Below, piece by piece: positions 7,292-15,597 of a stretch of DNA of 64,000 bases. The position numbers and the translations under genes were made by a program. The notes under the pieces were generated by a model. It was not told where the DNA came from. It did not search any database and saw only the letters and a program-made list of their open reading frames with translations. Every line of letters starts with the position of its first letter. Positions within the stretch are counted from its first letter, which is position 1. The stretch is from Oscillospiraceae bacterium (GTDB lineage Bacteria > Bacillota > Clostridia > Oscillospirales > Ruminococcaceae): contig JAJQBX010000032.1 in NCBI GenBank assembly GCA_021203065.1, forward strand, positions 186,001 to 250,000, written 5' to 3'.

Positions 7292-9802
7292 TTATTTTGT
7301 ACCTACAGTGAGCTTCTCAGCCGGCTTATAGGGCTTGGCAAGCATATAAACCATGAGAACAATGAGAGCGATTGCAACTATGAGTGAAACTACATTTACG
7401 ACGCTCATAATAACGCTGTCAACAATGAGTGCACCGGTGAAGAGGTTGCCGAGCTGATTTACGATGAGGGCGATAGCATATGCAAATCCACACTCATATC
7501 CGATTGCAAACCAGAACCACTTTGTGTTGTTCATTTCACGCTTGATTGCACCCATTGCTGCGAAGCAGGGAGCGCAGAGAAGGTTGAAGATGAGGAATGA
7601 AAGTCCGGATACTGTTGTGAATGCAGCAGCGATTGAAGCGTATGTAGAGGCTTCACCGGAGAAGAGAATACCCATTGTAGCGACGATATTTTCCTTTGCA
7701 ACAAGACCGGTAACAGCCGCAACAGCCGCCTGCCAGTTGCCCCAGCCGAGAGGAGCGAATATCCAAGCCACCAGCGAACCGATCTTAGCTAAGATGCTGT
7801 ATTCCATCTCTTCCTCAGCGAGCATTCTGAAGCCGTCAGGAGCCCATCCGAAGAAGGATGTGAACCAGATAACGATTGTGGAGAGGAGGATTATTGTTCC
7901 AGCCTTCTTGATGAATGACCAGCCACGCTCCCACATGGATCTCAAGACATTGCCAAGTGTAGGCATATGGTAAGCGGGGAGCTCCATAACGAACGGAGCT
8001 GGATCTCCTGCAAACATCTTTGTCTTCTTGAGCATGATACCGGAGACGATTATCGCCGCCATGCCAAGGAAGTATGAACCTACTGCGATTACCGGAGAAC
8101 CTCCGAATATAGCACCAGCCATCATCGAAATGAACGGCATTTTTGCTCCACAGGGGATAAATGTTGTGGTCATGATGGTCATACGTCTGTCACGTTCATT
8201 TTCAATCGTTCGTGAAGCCATGATTCCGGGGATTCCGCAGCCTGTACCAATAAGAATCGGGATGAATGACTTTCCGGAAAGACCGAATCTGCGGAAGATT
8301 CTGTCGAGGACAAATGCGATTCTCGCCATGTATCCGCAAGCTTCAAGGAAAGCGAGCAAGAGGAACAGAACGAGCATCTGAGGAACAAATCCCAAAACTG
8401 CTCCGACACCGGCAACGATACCGTCAAGGATTAATCCCTTGAGCCAGTCGGCACAGCCGATTGCATCAAGACCGCTTTCGATGATAACCGGAATACCGGG
8501 AACCCAGATTCCGTAGTCAGCAGGGTCAGGCTCAGAATATTCATACTTTTCAAGTATCTCAGCTGCAGCAACCAGATCTTCATAAGTGGCAACCTCAGTT
8601 TCAACTGCAAGAGTTTCTTCGTCTTCTACTTCATATTCAGCAGTAGCAGAGGAGTCAACAGAAGCGATGAGCTCGTTTATTTCAGCCTTAGCAACTGCGG
8701 CGTTGAAGTCCTCGCTTTCGGTGTCGAGCACATCTTCAAGATCGCTGTCTTCGCCTGCAAATGCCAGAATGATGTCGGGTGAGCTTCCATATTCTTCAGC
8801 ATCTTCATTATAAGCACTGCTTCCGATTCCAAAGAGATGCCAGCCATCGCCAAAGAGACCGTCATTAGCCCAGTCTGTAGCCGCCGCACCGACGGTGACC
8901 ATCGAGATGTAGTAAACTAAGAACATGATAACCGCAAATATCGGAAGACCGAGCCAACGGTTGGTAACTACTTTATCAATCTTATCAGAAACGGTAAGAC
9001 TTCCTGCATTCTTCTTGACATGGCAGGATTTGATGATAGAACCGATATAGACATATCTCTCGTTGGTGATTATAGACTCAGCGTCGTCGTCAAGCTCTTT
9101 TTCAGCGGCGACAATGTCAGATTCGATATGAGAAAGAACTCCCGGGTCGAGCTTGAGCTGCTCTAAAACCTTTTCGTCTCTTTCAAAAATCTTTATTGCA
9201 TACCAACGCTGCTGCTCCTCGGGAAGGTTATGTACAGCCGCTTCTTCAATGTGAGCGATAGCATGCTCGACGGGTCCTGAGAAAGTATGCATCGGAACGG
9301 TCTTTGCGTTCTTAGCGGCATCGAGAGCCGCCTCAGCCGCTTCCATGACTCCATCGCCTTTGAGGGCAGACATTTCGAGAACCTTGCATCCAAGTTGCTT
9401 TGAAAGCTCTGAAAGATTGATCTTGTCGCCGTTCTTTCTGACAATATCCATCATGTTGACAGCAACGACAACCGGAATTCCAAGCTCAGTGAGCTGAGTT
9501 GTCAGGTAAAGGTTTCTTTCAAGGTTTGTTCCGTCGACAAGATTCAGAATAGCGTCGGGACGCTCGCCAATGAGATAGTTTCTTGCTACAACCTCTTCAA
9601 GGGTGTAGGGAGAAAGCGAGTAGATACCCGGAAGGTCAGTGACGATAACGCCGTCGTGCTTTTTGAGTCTGCCTTCCTTCTTTTCAACAGTTACGCCCGG
9701 CCAGTTTCCAACAAACTGATTGGAGCCTGTCAAGGCGTTGAACAGCGTAGTTTTTCCGCAGTTCGGATTGCCGGCAAGGGCAATTCTTATTTCTTTATCC
9801 AT
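7292..9802 (-). CDS. feoB: ferrous iron transport protein B
   Basis: This is the Fe(II) transporter of the inner membrane, 836 aa. The N-terminal GTPase has G1 GNPNCGKT (11-18), G3 DLPG (56-59) and G4 NMMD (116-119), followed by a helical linker domain. The C-terminal membrane part has the two Gate-type repeats (GTGCGIPGI and LVAKENIVATMG). Between the first membrane helix (about 285-308) and the next, an acidic insert at about 331-430, rich in Asp, Glu and Ala, is absent from the E. coli protein and should lie outside the membrane. It follows two feoA genes, with a DtxR-like box in the 100-bp gap before it. A GAGGAGAGG site precedes the ATG. Confidence 0.97.
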   Translation of the reverse strand: MDKEIRIALAGNPNCGKTTLFNALTGSNQFVGNWPGVTVEKKEGRLKKHDGVIVTDLPGIYSLSPYTLEEVVARNYLIGERPDAILNLVDGTNLERNLYLTTQLTELGIPVVVAVNMMDIVRKNGDKINLSELSKQLGCKVLEMSALKGDGVMEAAEAALDAAKNAKTVPMHTFSGPVEHAIAHIEEAAVHNLPEEQQRWYAIKIFERDEKVLEQLKLDPGVLSHIESDIVAAEKELDDDAESIITNERYVYIGSIIKSCHVKKNAGSLTVSDKIDKVVTNRWLGLPIFAVIMFLVYYISMVTVGAAATDWANDGLFGDGWHLFGIGSSAYNEDAEEYGSSPDIILAFAGEDSDLEDVLDTESEDFNAAVAKAEINELIASVDSSATAEYEVEDEETLAVETEVATYEDLVAAAEILEKYEYSEPDPADYGIWVPGIPVIIESGLDAIGCADWLKGLILDGIVAGVGAVLGFVPQMLVLFLLLAFLEACGYMARIAFVLDRIFRRFGLSGKSFIPILIGTGCGIPGIMASRTIENERDRRMTIMTTTFIPCGAKMPFISMMAGAIFGGSPVIAVGSYFLGMAAIIVSGIMLKKTKMFAGDPAPFVMELPAYHMPTLGNVLRSMWERGWSFIKKAGTIILLSTIVIWFTSFFGWAPDGFRMLAEEEMEYSILAKIGSLVAWIFAPLGWGNWQAAVAAVTGLVAKENIVATMGILFSGEASTYASIAAAFTTVSGLSFLIFNLLCAPCFAAMGAIKREMNNTKWFWFAIGYECGFAYAIALIVNQLGNLFTGALIVDSVIMSVVNVVSLIVAIALIVLMVYMLAKPYKPAEKLTVGTK

Positions 9803-9847
9803 GTTGCTTAATCCTCTCCTCTGATCAGCTTAAGTTAGCTATTGCTT

Positions 9848-9863
9848 ATTAGCTTAGGCTAAT
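9848..9863. promoter_or_regulatory. DtxR-like operator between feoA and feoB
   Basis: ATTAGC-TTAG-GCTAAT is a perfect 6-bp inverted repeat with a 4-nt centre. It matches the pattern of two further boxes at 10414-10431 and 10515-10530. A second partial match (AGCTTAAGTTAGCT, 9827-9840) lies beside it. Its place suggests separate control of feoB. Confidence 0.6.
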
Positions 9864-9880
9864 CGAATGATTTAAATAAT

Positions 9881-9895
9881 GGGGAAGAATTCCCC
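9881..9895 (-). other. hairpin after the second feoA
   Basis: GGGGAA and TTCCCC face each other across 3 nt just past the feoA stop. On the minus strand an A/T-rich stretch follows. It may reduce read-through into feoB. Confidence 0.35.
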
Positions 9896-9902
9896 AAATG
9901 TT

Positions 9903-10124
9903 TTACTGAACCTCAATAGTTTCAGCATCTGCTTTTCTTATCGAAAGCTCATATCCTCTGACGGTTATCTCGACCGGATCACCGAGCGGAGCAACCTTGC
10001 GGACGTAAATCTGAACACCCTTTGTAATGCCCATGTCCATGATGCGACGCTTTATCGCACCCTCGCCATTAAGCTTTACAACTGTGCAGGTTTCGCCGAT
10101 TTTTACATCTCTGAGCGTTTTCAC
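9903..10124 (-). CDS. feoA: FeoA family protein (second copy)
   Basis: This is a 73-aa cytoplasmic SH3-like protein of the FeoA family, thought to bind and modulate the FeoB GTPase. Typical features are KIGETCTVVKLNGEGAIKRR near the start, IMDMGITKG and the C-terminal VTVRGYELSIRKADAETIEV. A TAAGGAGG ribosome site lies upstream. It is one of two adjacent, clearly diverged feoA genes. Such duplication is common in Clostridia, and the copies may have separate tasks. Confidence 0.93.
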   Translation of the reverse strand: MKTLRDVKIGETCTVVKLNGEGAIKRRIMDMGITKGVQIYVRKVAPLGDPVEITVRGYELSIRKADAETIEVQ

Positions 10125-10158
10125 CTGACATACCTCCTTATAATATTTGAATTTGATT

Positions 10159-10371
10159 TCAAACCATGATTTTTCTTGCCAGCTCTTCGTTTATAGCGAT
10201 TCTGGAATCCTTGATATTAACGATGACATTTCCGCCCATAACCGTAACAATTGATATTACAGCACCCGGTACAAATCCCAGATCTTCAAGATGCGATTTG
10301 ACATCAGAAACGCCATTTACCTTTTTTATTACACATTCTTCCCCGACATCTGCCATCGGCAAAGGAATCAT
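10159..10371 (-). CDS. feoA: FeoA family protein (first copy)
   Basis: This 70-aa FeoA-type SH3-like protein is the first gene of the feo operon. The pattern MADVGEECVIKKVNGVSDVKSHLEDLGFVPG followed by VNIKDSRIAINEELARKI matches the family. The ATG at 10371 is chosen because AAGAGGTGA lies 5-9 nt upstream; the longer reading frame to 10398 has no ribosome site. The operon promoter and an overlapping DtxR-type operator lie directly upstream. Confidence 0.92.
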   Translation of the reverse strand: MIPLPMADVGEECVIKKVNGVSDVKSHLEDLGFVPGAVISIVTVMGGNVIVNIKDSRIAINEELARKIMV

Positions 10372-10413
10372 ATATGTCACCTCTTGATACATCCACAAAA
10401 TGCGGAGCTATGA

Positions 10414-10431
10414 GGTTAGCTCAAGCTAACC
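10414..10431. promoter_or_regulatory. DtxR-family operator of the feo operon
   Basis: GGTTAGCT-CA-AGCTAACC is a perfect 8-bp inverted repeat that resembles the IdeR/DtxR box core (TTAGGTTAGGCTAA type). It begins a few bases after the predicted start of transcription of the feo promoter, where metal-loaded repressor would block the polymerase. The gene divergent from it encodes a DtxR-family protein, the likely binder. Confidence 0.78.
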
Positions 10432-10441
10432 ATCCTTATAT

Positions 10442-10470
10442 AGAATAGCTCATTTTCGAGTTTTTGTCAA
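10442..10470 (-). promoter_or_regulatory. feo operon promoter
   Basis: On the minus strand TTGACA and TATTCT are spaced by 17 bp, ending 70 bp before the first feoA start. Confidence 0.7.
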
Positions 10471-10514
10471 TATCTTTTTCTCGATTTTTTCACATTCGGC
10501 AGGATTCACAATTG

Positions 10515-10530
10515 GTTAGCGGAAGCTAAC
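10515..10530. promoter_or_regulatory. DtxR-family operator before the regulator gene
   Basis: GTTAGC-GGAA-GCTAAC is a second close copy of the feo operator, placed 46 bp upstream of the predicted -35 of the regulator gene. It could serve autoregulation or add a second contact in the divergent region. Confidence 0.65.
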
Positions 10531-10576
10531 AACAAAATTGTGCATAATTTTTAAGTCACAAAAAGTCATCTTGCAC

Positions 10577-10605
10577 TTGCATTTTTTGCTCCACAATGTT
10601 ATTAT
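10577..10605 (+). promoter_or_regulatory. promoter of the DtxR-type regulator
   Basis: TTGCAT and TATTAT with 17-bp spacing, about 48 bp before the ATG. Confidence 0.5.
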
Positions 10606-10653
10606 AGATATACAGACAACAATAAAGTATAGTTTTCAAAGGAGGAGTCGAAT

Positions 10654-11040
10654 ATGCACCTTGCAGAGTCAGGTGAAATGTATCTTGAGACTATATATAT
10701 ACTCTCACATCAGAAAGGATATGTCCGTTCACTGGATGTTGCTGAATATATGGGCTTTTCAAAGCCAAGCGTGAGCCGTGCTGTCGGGCTTCTTAAAAAC
10801 GGAATGTATATCACTGTGGATAAGGACGGTTATCTTTCACTCACAGATGCCGGACTTGAAGTTGCTGAGAAAATCTATGAACGGCATACGGTTCTCACAA
10901 AGATTCTTGTCAGGCTCGGTGTCGATGAGGAAACCGCACAGAATGATGCCTGCAAGATGGAGCACGACATCAGCGACACATCATTTGCGGCAATCAAGGA
11001 GTTTGCCGCCGGGTATGGCATCACCGGTATCGAGTGGTAA
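10654..11040 (+). CDS. DtxR/MntR-family metal-dependent transcriptional regulator
   Basis: This 128-aa protein has an N-terminal winged helix (YLETIYILSHQKGYVRSLDVAEYMGFSKPSVSRAV within residues 10-44, wing KDGYLSLTDAG). A dimerisation/metal domain follows, with RHTVL and the CKMEHDIS motif typical of the MntR/IdeR metal site. It lacks the C-terminal SH3-like domain of DtxR itself, as MntR does. AAAGGAGGAG precedes the ATG. It is divergent from the feo operon, and the intergenic space carries two matching inverted repeats. It is therefore most likely an iron-responsive repressor of feo and possibly of itself, although a manganese sensor cannot be excluded by sequence. Confidence 0.92.
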   Translation: MHLAESGEMYLETIYILSHQKGYVRSLDVAEYMGFSKPSVSRAVGLLKNGMYITVDKDGYLSLTDAGLEVAEKIYERHTVLTKILVRLGVDEETAQNDACKMEHDISDTSFAAIKEFAAGYGITGIEW

Positions 11041-11072
11041 GACGGACTTACAAAATTTAAAACAAAAAATGT

Positions 11073-11093
11073 CCCGCTTCAAACACGGGGCAT
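11073..11093 (+). other. weak hairpin between regulator and permease genes
   Basis: TGTCCCG and CGGGGCA form a short stem with one G-U pair and no clear T-run. It may attenuate read-through from the regulator gene to the permease gene. Confidence 0.3.
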
Positions 11094-11118
11094 AACTTTG
11101 CAAAAAAGGAGATTTTTT

Positions 11119-12315
11119 ATGAGACTTAGCTACAAAAGTACAATTCGTTGTTCATACATAGGATACATAACCCAAGCGGCGGTAAACCTGTTTGCTCCGC
11201 TTCTTTTTGTGACTTTCAGCAGTGAATTCGGAATATCCGTAAGTCAGATAACGCTTATCACTACACTCAATTTTCTCACACAGCTGATAGTCGATTTACT
11301 CAGCACCAAGATTATTGACAAGCTTGGTTACAGAACCTGCATAGTTGCTGCGCATATCTTCTCAGCAACAGGACTTGTGATGCTTGCTTTTCTTCCGACA
11401 GTTCTTTCGAACGCCTATGCTGGTCTTCTTATATCGGTCATAATCTATGCTGTCGGTGGGGGAATGATAGAAGTTATGATAAGTCCGATTGTCGAGGCTT
11501 GCCCGACTGACGACAAGGCGTCTGCTATGAGCATGCTTCACTCGTTCTACTGCTGGGGAGCTGTTCTGGTTATACTTGTTTCGACTATATTTTTCAGCCT
11601 GTTTGGACTCGAGAACTGGCGGATAATGAGCTGTATATGGGCAGTTCTTCCTGCTGTTAATGCAATTCTGTTCACTCAAGTACCGATTGAAACACTCACC
11701 GAAGACGGAAGTTCGATGAAAATCAAAGACCTTCTGTCCTCGAAGGCTTTCATACTGTTCATAGTAATGATTCTCTGCGCCGGTGCAAGCGAGCTCGCAA
11801 TGAGCCAGTGGTCGTCTGCGTTTGCTGAAAGCGGACTCGGAGTTTCAAAGGCGGTGGGCGATTTAGCTGGTCCTTGCCTGTTTGCGGTTCTTATGGGAAT
11901 CGCAAGAGTTGCAAACTCAAAAATATCGCATAAGATTGACATACTCCCGGTTATGATTGGAAGCGCAATCCTATGCGTAATTTCGTATCTTCTGACCGTT
12001 CTTTCGCCTCTGCCACTTCTTTCGCTCTTGGGTTGTGCGCTTTGTGGGCTATCAGTCGGAGTAATGTGGCCCGGAGTTTTCAGCCTTGCTTCCGCCAAAT
12101 TCCCGAAAGGCGGAACTGCGCTCTTTGCGCTTTTAGCGTTTGCCGGAGATGTCGGCTGTACAAGCGGTCCTACACTCGTCGGCTTTGTTTCGGGACTCAA
12201 CGGCGACAGCCTGAAATCTGGGCTTTCAGCCGCAATGATATTCCCGATAGTGCTTATAATCTGCTGTTTTGCGCTTATGAAGCTTCGTAAGAAGCCGGAA
12301 AAGCTTAACAGCTGA
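11119..12315 (+). CDS. MFS transporter
   Basis: This is a polytopic inner-membrane protein of 398 aa with about 12 hydrophobic segments in two halves, as in the major facilitator superfamily. The loop after helix 2 reads STKIIDKLGYR, a form of the MFS A-motif region. The pattern resembles the FucP-like and YbjJ-like branches, but the substrate is unknown. The ATG at 11119 has AAAGGAG 6-12 nt upstream, which excludes a longer TTG start at 11098. Its 3' end overlaps the convergent hydrolase gene by 11 bp. Confidence 0.85.
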   Translation: MRLSYKSTIRCSYIGYITQAAVNLFAPLLFVTFSSEFGISVSQITLITTLNFLTQLIVDLLSTKIIDKLGYRTCIVAAHIFSATGLVMLAFLPTVLSNAYAGLLISVIIYAVGGGMIEVMISPIVEACPTDDKASAMSMLHSFYCWGAVLVILVSTIFFSLFGLENWRIMSCIWAVLPAVNAILFTQVPIETLTEDGSSMKIKDLLSSKAFILFIVMILCAGASELAMSQWSSAFAESGLGVSKAVGDLAGPCLFAVLMGIARVANSKISHKIDILPVMIGSAILCVISYLLTVLSPLPLLSLLGCALCGLSVGVMWPGVFSLASAKFPKGGTALFALLAFAGDVGCTSGPTLVGFVSGLNGDSLKSGLSAAMIFPIVLIICCFALMKLRKKPEKLNS

Positions 12316-13297
12316 CGGTGATATTCTCAGACAGGAAATTCATTCCTTCTTCCATCAGAAATTGCATGGCTTCTCCGCTTGGCATGTGACCTGAATTCGG
12401 AATAACCTTAAATCTGATATGTTCGTTCGGACATTCGCTGAGATAGTTTCTTATCGAATTGGTTGATGTCACGAGGTCTGAGCTTCCCTGCACAATGAGG
12501 TAGGGGAGCTTTATTTTTGCAAGAGTTTCCCTCATGTCAATATCCATAAGCTGACGGATGATAATTGGCTTGCGATGAGTTCCATTGTCGAATACAGCCT
12601 TGAAATCCTTGAGATGATAGTCGGGACTTGTGAGCATTCCAACAACAAATTTACCTACGGGAGTTTTGCCACCGTTCGGATTGTGATAGCCATCGGTGCA
12701 CTTTTTGATGAGATTTCCCATGTCAGCAATGTCTGAATCTGTTCTGGGAACGGTGCTTTTCTTCACTCTCTCGTATGCTTCAAGCTCACTTTTGCTCATT
12801 TCAGACATGTTTTTCTCAAGGGCTGAGAATACCTCGTCGTTGAAGAAAAGTTCTTTCGTTATCTGACCATATACCATGACTTTGTCTAGAAGCTCTGGAA
12901 TCTCAACTGCACATCTCGCCGCCAAGACAGAACCCCATGAAACACCGAAAAGGCAGATTTTATGGTCGGGGTAATCCCTGTGTAAAGCATTTATCAGGTC
13001 TATTGACATATCGACATAGCTTTGAATACAAATTGAGTCATCGAGCTCTGCATCGTTGATTCCACAGCCGAGCTGATCCCAATAGACCATCGTACATTTT
13101 TCTTCGAGATCGGGGAAGAGTCCACTGCAGCCCTCGCCAAACGGGATAGGATTTCCGGGACCGCCATGCAGATATATAACAAGCGGATTGTCCGCCTTTT
13201 TGCCTTCAATCAGTACTTTCTGCTCATATCCGCCGAGCATATATGTTTTGTGCTCGACCATTTCACAGCTTTCTATGAATTTTTTTCGACTGCTCAT
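12305..13297 (-). CDS. alpha/beta hydrolase, proline iminopeptidase (S33)-like
   Basis: This is a 330-aa cytoplasmic hydrolase. HGGPGNPIPFG (about 44-54) is the oxyanion/HGGPG signature of the prolyl aminopeptidase family. LFGVSWGS gives the nucleophile Ser120, QGSSDLVT supplies the likely Asp and NSGHMPSGE the His. The substrate may be N-terminal proline peptides or another small ester or amide. The ATG at 13297 follows AAAGGAG; a longer frame to 13399 has no ribosome site and crosses the promoter region. It is convergent with the MFS gene. No signal peptide. Confidence 0.85.
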   Translation of the reverse strand: MSSRKKFIESCEMVEHKTYMLGGYEQKVLIEGKKADNPLVIYLHGGPGNPIPFGEGCSGLFPDLEEKCTMVYWDQLGCGINDAELDDSICIQSYVDMSIDLINALHRDYPDHKICLFGVSWGSVLAARCAVEIPELLDKVMVYGQITKELFFNDEVFSALEKNMSEMSKSELEAYERVKKSTVPRTDSDIADMGNLIKKCTDGYHNPNGGKTPVGKFVVGMLTSPDYHLKDFKAVFDNGTHRKPIIIRQLMDIDMRETLAKIKLPYLIVQGSSDLVTSTNSIRNYLSECPNEHIRFKVIPNSGHMPSGEAMQFLMEEGMNFLSENITVSC

Positions 13298-13516
13298 TTT
13301 AGAGAACTCCTTTCGAGGACTGACGATATTTGCGTAGCTCTCATCAAATTTAACATAGTTCGCCCTCAATGTCAAGCGTTTCAGTGTGCTATCTGACAAT
13401 TCAAAAGAAAATAATAATCTCCTCTTGAAATGTCAGATGGGCTGTGATATAATAATTTTGCAGAAGCCCGAAGGGGATATAAATTCTGAATTTTGACCGA
13501 AAGGACAGAGTAAAAA

Positions 13517-14542
13517 ATGGACAAGGTAAAGATTATAAATGGCGAGAATCTGCCCAATATTCCTTGGCAGGAGAAGCCCGAAAACTACAATCTCCCCGTG
13601 TGGAGATACACAGAAAACCCTATCATCGGCAGAAACCCGATTGAGGGAATTGCAAGAATATTCAACAGCTCCGTAGTCACCTATGGCGGACGTTTTGTCG
13701 GTATCTTCAGAGCTGAATCAATCAATGGCGTGCCGTTCCTCTATCTCGGTTACAGCGACGACGCTATTCACTGGGAATTTGAGAAGGACAGAATCAACTT
13801 CGTAGACGAGGAAGGCAAGCCTTTCATGCCCTCATACATGTATGATCCGAGACTTCTCAAGATTGAGGACACTTTCTACATGATCTGGTGTCAGGACGGC
13901 TACGGCGCAACCCTTGGCATCGCCAAGACTACCGACTTCAAGAAGTTCGTAAGAATCGAAAATCCCTTCCTTCCGTTCAACAGAAACGGCGTTCTCTTCC
14001 CGAGAAAGATCAACGGCAAGTATATGCTTCTTTCCCGTCCGAGCGACTCCGGTCATACTCCTTTCGGCGATATTTTCCTCTCCGAGAGCTATGATATGGA
14101 ATACTGGGGACATCACCGCCACGTAATGGGCATCTCCTACAACAACTGGTGGGAGGGAACCAAGATAGGTGCAGGCGCAGTTCCGATTGAGACCTCTGAG
14201 GGGTGGCTTCTTATCTATCATGGTGTTGCCAACACCTGCAATGGTTTCGTATACTCCATAGGCGGAGCAATCCTCGACATCAACGAACCCTCCAAGGTTC
14301 TTCACCGTTGCTCTACTTATCTTCTCACTCCTGAGGAGTGGTATGAGGAAAGAGGCTTCGTTCCGAACGTTGCTTTCCCGTGCGCTACACTGCAGGATGC
14401 TGAAACCGGCAAGATGGCTATCTACTATGGCTGTGCTGACAGCTATGTCGGACTTGCTTTCACTCAGGTTGACGATCTCGTCAAGTACATCATCGACCAT
14501 GACAATGCTGGTCCTGCTGAGCTTGAAATCGGAAGAAGATAA
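13517..14542 (+). CDS. GH130 mannoside phosphorylase, mannooligosaccharide-type
   Basis: This cytoplasmic 341-aa enzyme matches glycoside hydrolase family 130, five-bladed propeller phosphorylases that cleave beta-mannosidic links with phosphate to give mannose-1-phosphate. Visible signatures are FNSSVVTYGGRFVGIFRAE, YDPRLLK (Asp110, the expected general acid) and NRNGVLFPRKINGKY. WWEGTKIGAGAVPIETSEGW and IYYGCADSYVGLA follow. The overall form recalls the R. albus mannooligosaccharide phosphorylase RaMP2 more than the mannosylglucose type, but this is recognition from memory. It is monocistronic with a strong ribosome site (GAAAGGACAG) and a terminator. Codon use is that of a highly expressed gene, with many C-ending codons. 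Confidence 0.9.
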   Translation: MDKVKIINGENLPNIPWQEKPENYNLPVWRYTENPIIGRNPIEGIARIFNSSVVTYGGRFVGIFRAESINGVPFLYLGYSDDAIHWEFEKDRINFVDEEGKPFMPSYMYDPRLLKIEDTFYMIWCQDGYGATLGIAKTTDFKKFVRIENPFLPFNRNGVLFPRKINGKYMLLSRPSDSGHTPFGDIFLSESYDMEYWGHHRHVMGISYNNWWEGTKIGAGAVPIETSEGWLLIYHGVANTCNGFVYSIGGAILDINEPSKVLHRCSTYLLTPEEWYEERGFVPNVAFPCATLQDAETGKMAIYYGCADSYVGLAFTQVDDLVKYIIDHDNAGPAELEIGRR

Positions 14543-14566
14543 TTTCGAAGCTTGTTCTTGAATTGC

Positions 14567-14601
14567 AAAACGCCGTTCTCACCATGGGGACGGCGTTTTT
14601 A
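14567..14601 (+). terminator. GH130 gene terminator
   Basis: AACGCCGT and ACGGCGTT form a stem followed by T5, 25 bp after the stop. Confidence 0.85.
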
Positions 14602-14687
14602 TAAAAAAATTCCTCTGTTTTTGGATACATCATCACAAACACGGTATAATAAGATAGCATAAATCGCACTGTTCTGACATGCCGCAT

Positions 14688-14704
14688 TGTCGAAAAAAGT
14701 CGAA
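14688..14704 (+). promoter_or_regulatory. tandem Spo0A-box-like repeats
   Basis: TGTCGAA (14688-14694) and AGTCGAA (14698-14704) repeat on the same strand exactly 10 bp apart. The first is the Spo0A box consensus (TGTCGAA). They end 7 bp before the predicted -35 of the next gene. Confidence 0.5.
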
Positions 14705-14711
14705 ATTATCC

Positions 14712-14740
14712 TTTACTTTTCTCGGAATGTGTGATATGAT
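14712..14740 (+). promoter_or_regulatory. promoter of the ATPase-domain gene
   Basis: TTTACT and TATGAT are spaced 17 bp, directly downstream of the tandem TCGAA boxes and about 50 bp before the start codon. Confidence 0.45.
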
Positions 14741-14789
14741 GAGATTAGTAACGTTGGCATTAATAAATTAAGAAATGGGTGGTGACATT

Positions 14790-15536
14790 ATGGAAGAACT
14801 TCTTGATCTCAGTAAGCACGAGTATAAAATTATAAGAAGCAATCTTATGGAGATTGTGACATGCGCTGAGCGTCTCGAGTTAGCACTTGAGGACGCTGAT
14901 GTGTATGAAGAAATGGGCACTTGTAATAAAATTGTGTCGTCCTGCTACAAGGTTCTTTCAGCCGTCATCAACTCCGAAGAGATGGTCAATCTTGACGACT
15001 TCAAGCCGATCACTTTTTGCCTTTCCGATATGGTGGAGGACATGGTCAATGTATGCCGTTCAAAGCTCAGAAAATCAAATATTCAGATTATTACTGAGAT
15101 TGAGAGTGCCATCTATGTTTACTCTGACCCTGACAGGCTCACTTCCTGTCTGATGAACATCATAGTCAACGCCATCAGCAATGTTGACCGGGATGATGGG
15201 GTAATCAGAATCAAAATTTCCAGACTCAATGGAACCGCCTCCATAACTGTTTCCGATAACGGTTATGGCGCAGAGCTTGAGGAAATTGAGGAACGCCTCG
15301 TTGATGAAAAAAGAAAAACCGGTCTGGCAGTTGTCGGCAAGTTCTGCCGTCAAGCCAAGACAAATCTTATCGTCGATGACAGTGCCGATGGTGGTCTTAT
15401 TTTCTCGTTCCGCCTCCCATTTCCCGGACGTGGTGAAATCACCCTCAATTCCCGTAAATCTTTCATCACTCACAAGTCCTTTTCGCCCATCTTGGTTTAC
15501 CTTGCAAAAATAGAGGAAGAAGATGAGGAGGATTAA
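14790..15536 (+). CDS. orphan histidine-kinase-like ATPase domain protein
   Basis: This 248-aa soluble protein has an N-terminal helical part (1-100) and a HATPase_c fold from about 105. The fold has N-box LMNIIVNAISN, G1 DNGYGAE and a G2-like TGLAVVGKF. There is no canonical HisKA H-box. The first helix contains KHEYKIIRSNL (His10), which might be the phospho-acceptor of an unusual four-helix bundle, as in Spo0B. No membrane helix, PAS domain or neighbouring response regulator is present. The ATG at 14790 is preferred over 14775 because GGGTGG is correctly placed before it. Two tandem Spo0A-box-like sites precede the promoter. The function is unknown; a part in the sporulation phosphorelay or in stationary-phase signalling is an inference. 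Confidence 0.7.
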   Translation: MEELLDLSKHEYKIIRSNLMEIVTCAERLELALEDADVYEEMGTCNKIVSSCYKVLSAVINSEEMVNLDDFKPITFCLSDMVEDMVNVCRSKLRKSNIQIITEIESAIYVYSDPDRLTSCLMNIIVNAISNVDRDDGVIRIKISRLNGTASITVSDNGYGAELEEIEERLVDEKRKTGLAVVGKFCRQAKTNLIVDDSADGGLIFSFRLPFPGRGEITLNSRKSFITHKSFSPILVYLAKIEEEDEED

Positions 15537-15562
15537 CTCCTATATTTTTTTGCAAAAAGCTA

Positions 15563-15591
15563 TTGACAACCCGGAAATAGTATGCTACAAT
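15563..15591 (+). promoter_or_regulatory. strong promoter of leader A
   Basis: TTGACA and TACAAT are spaced 17 bp. The start region TTGACAACCC is also found at the second leader's promoter (20389). Confidence 0.8.
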
Positions 15592-15597
15592 TTCATC

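Noticed and set aside
11676..12200. 174-aa minus-strand frame in the MFS gene
   Set aside because: It lies completely within the transporter and has no recognisable domain or start signal.
13832..14500. 222-aa minus-strand frame in the GH130 gene
   Set aside because: It is a shadow of a codon-biased gene with clear family motifs on the plus strand.
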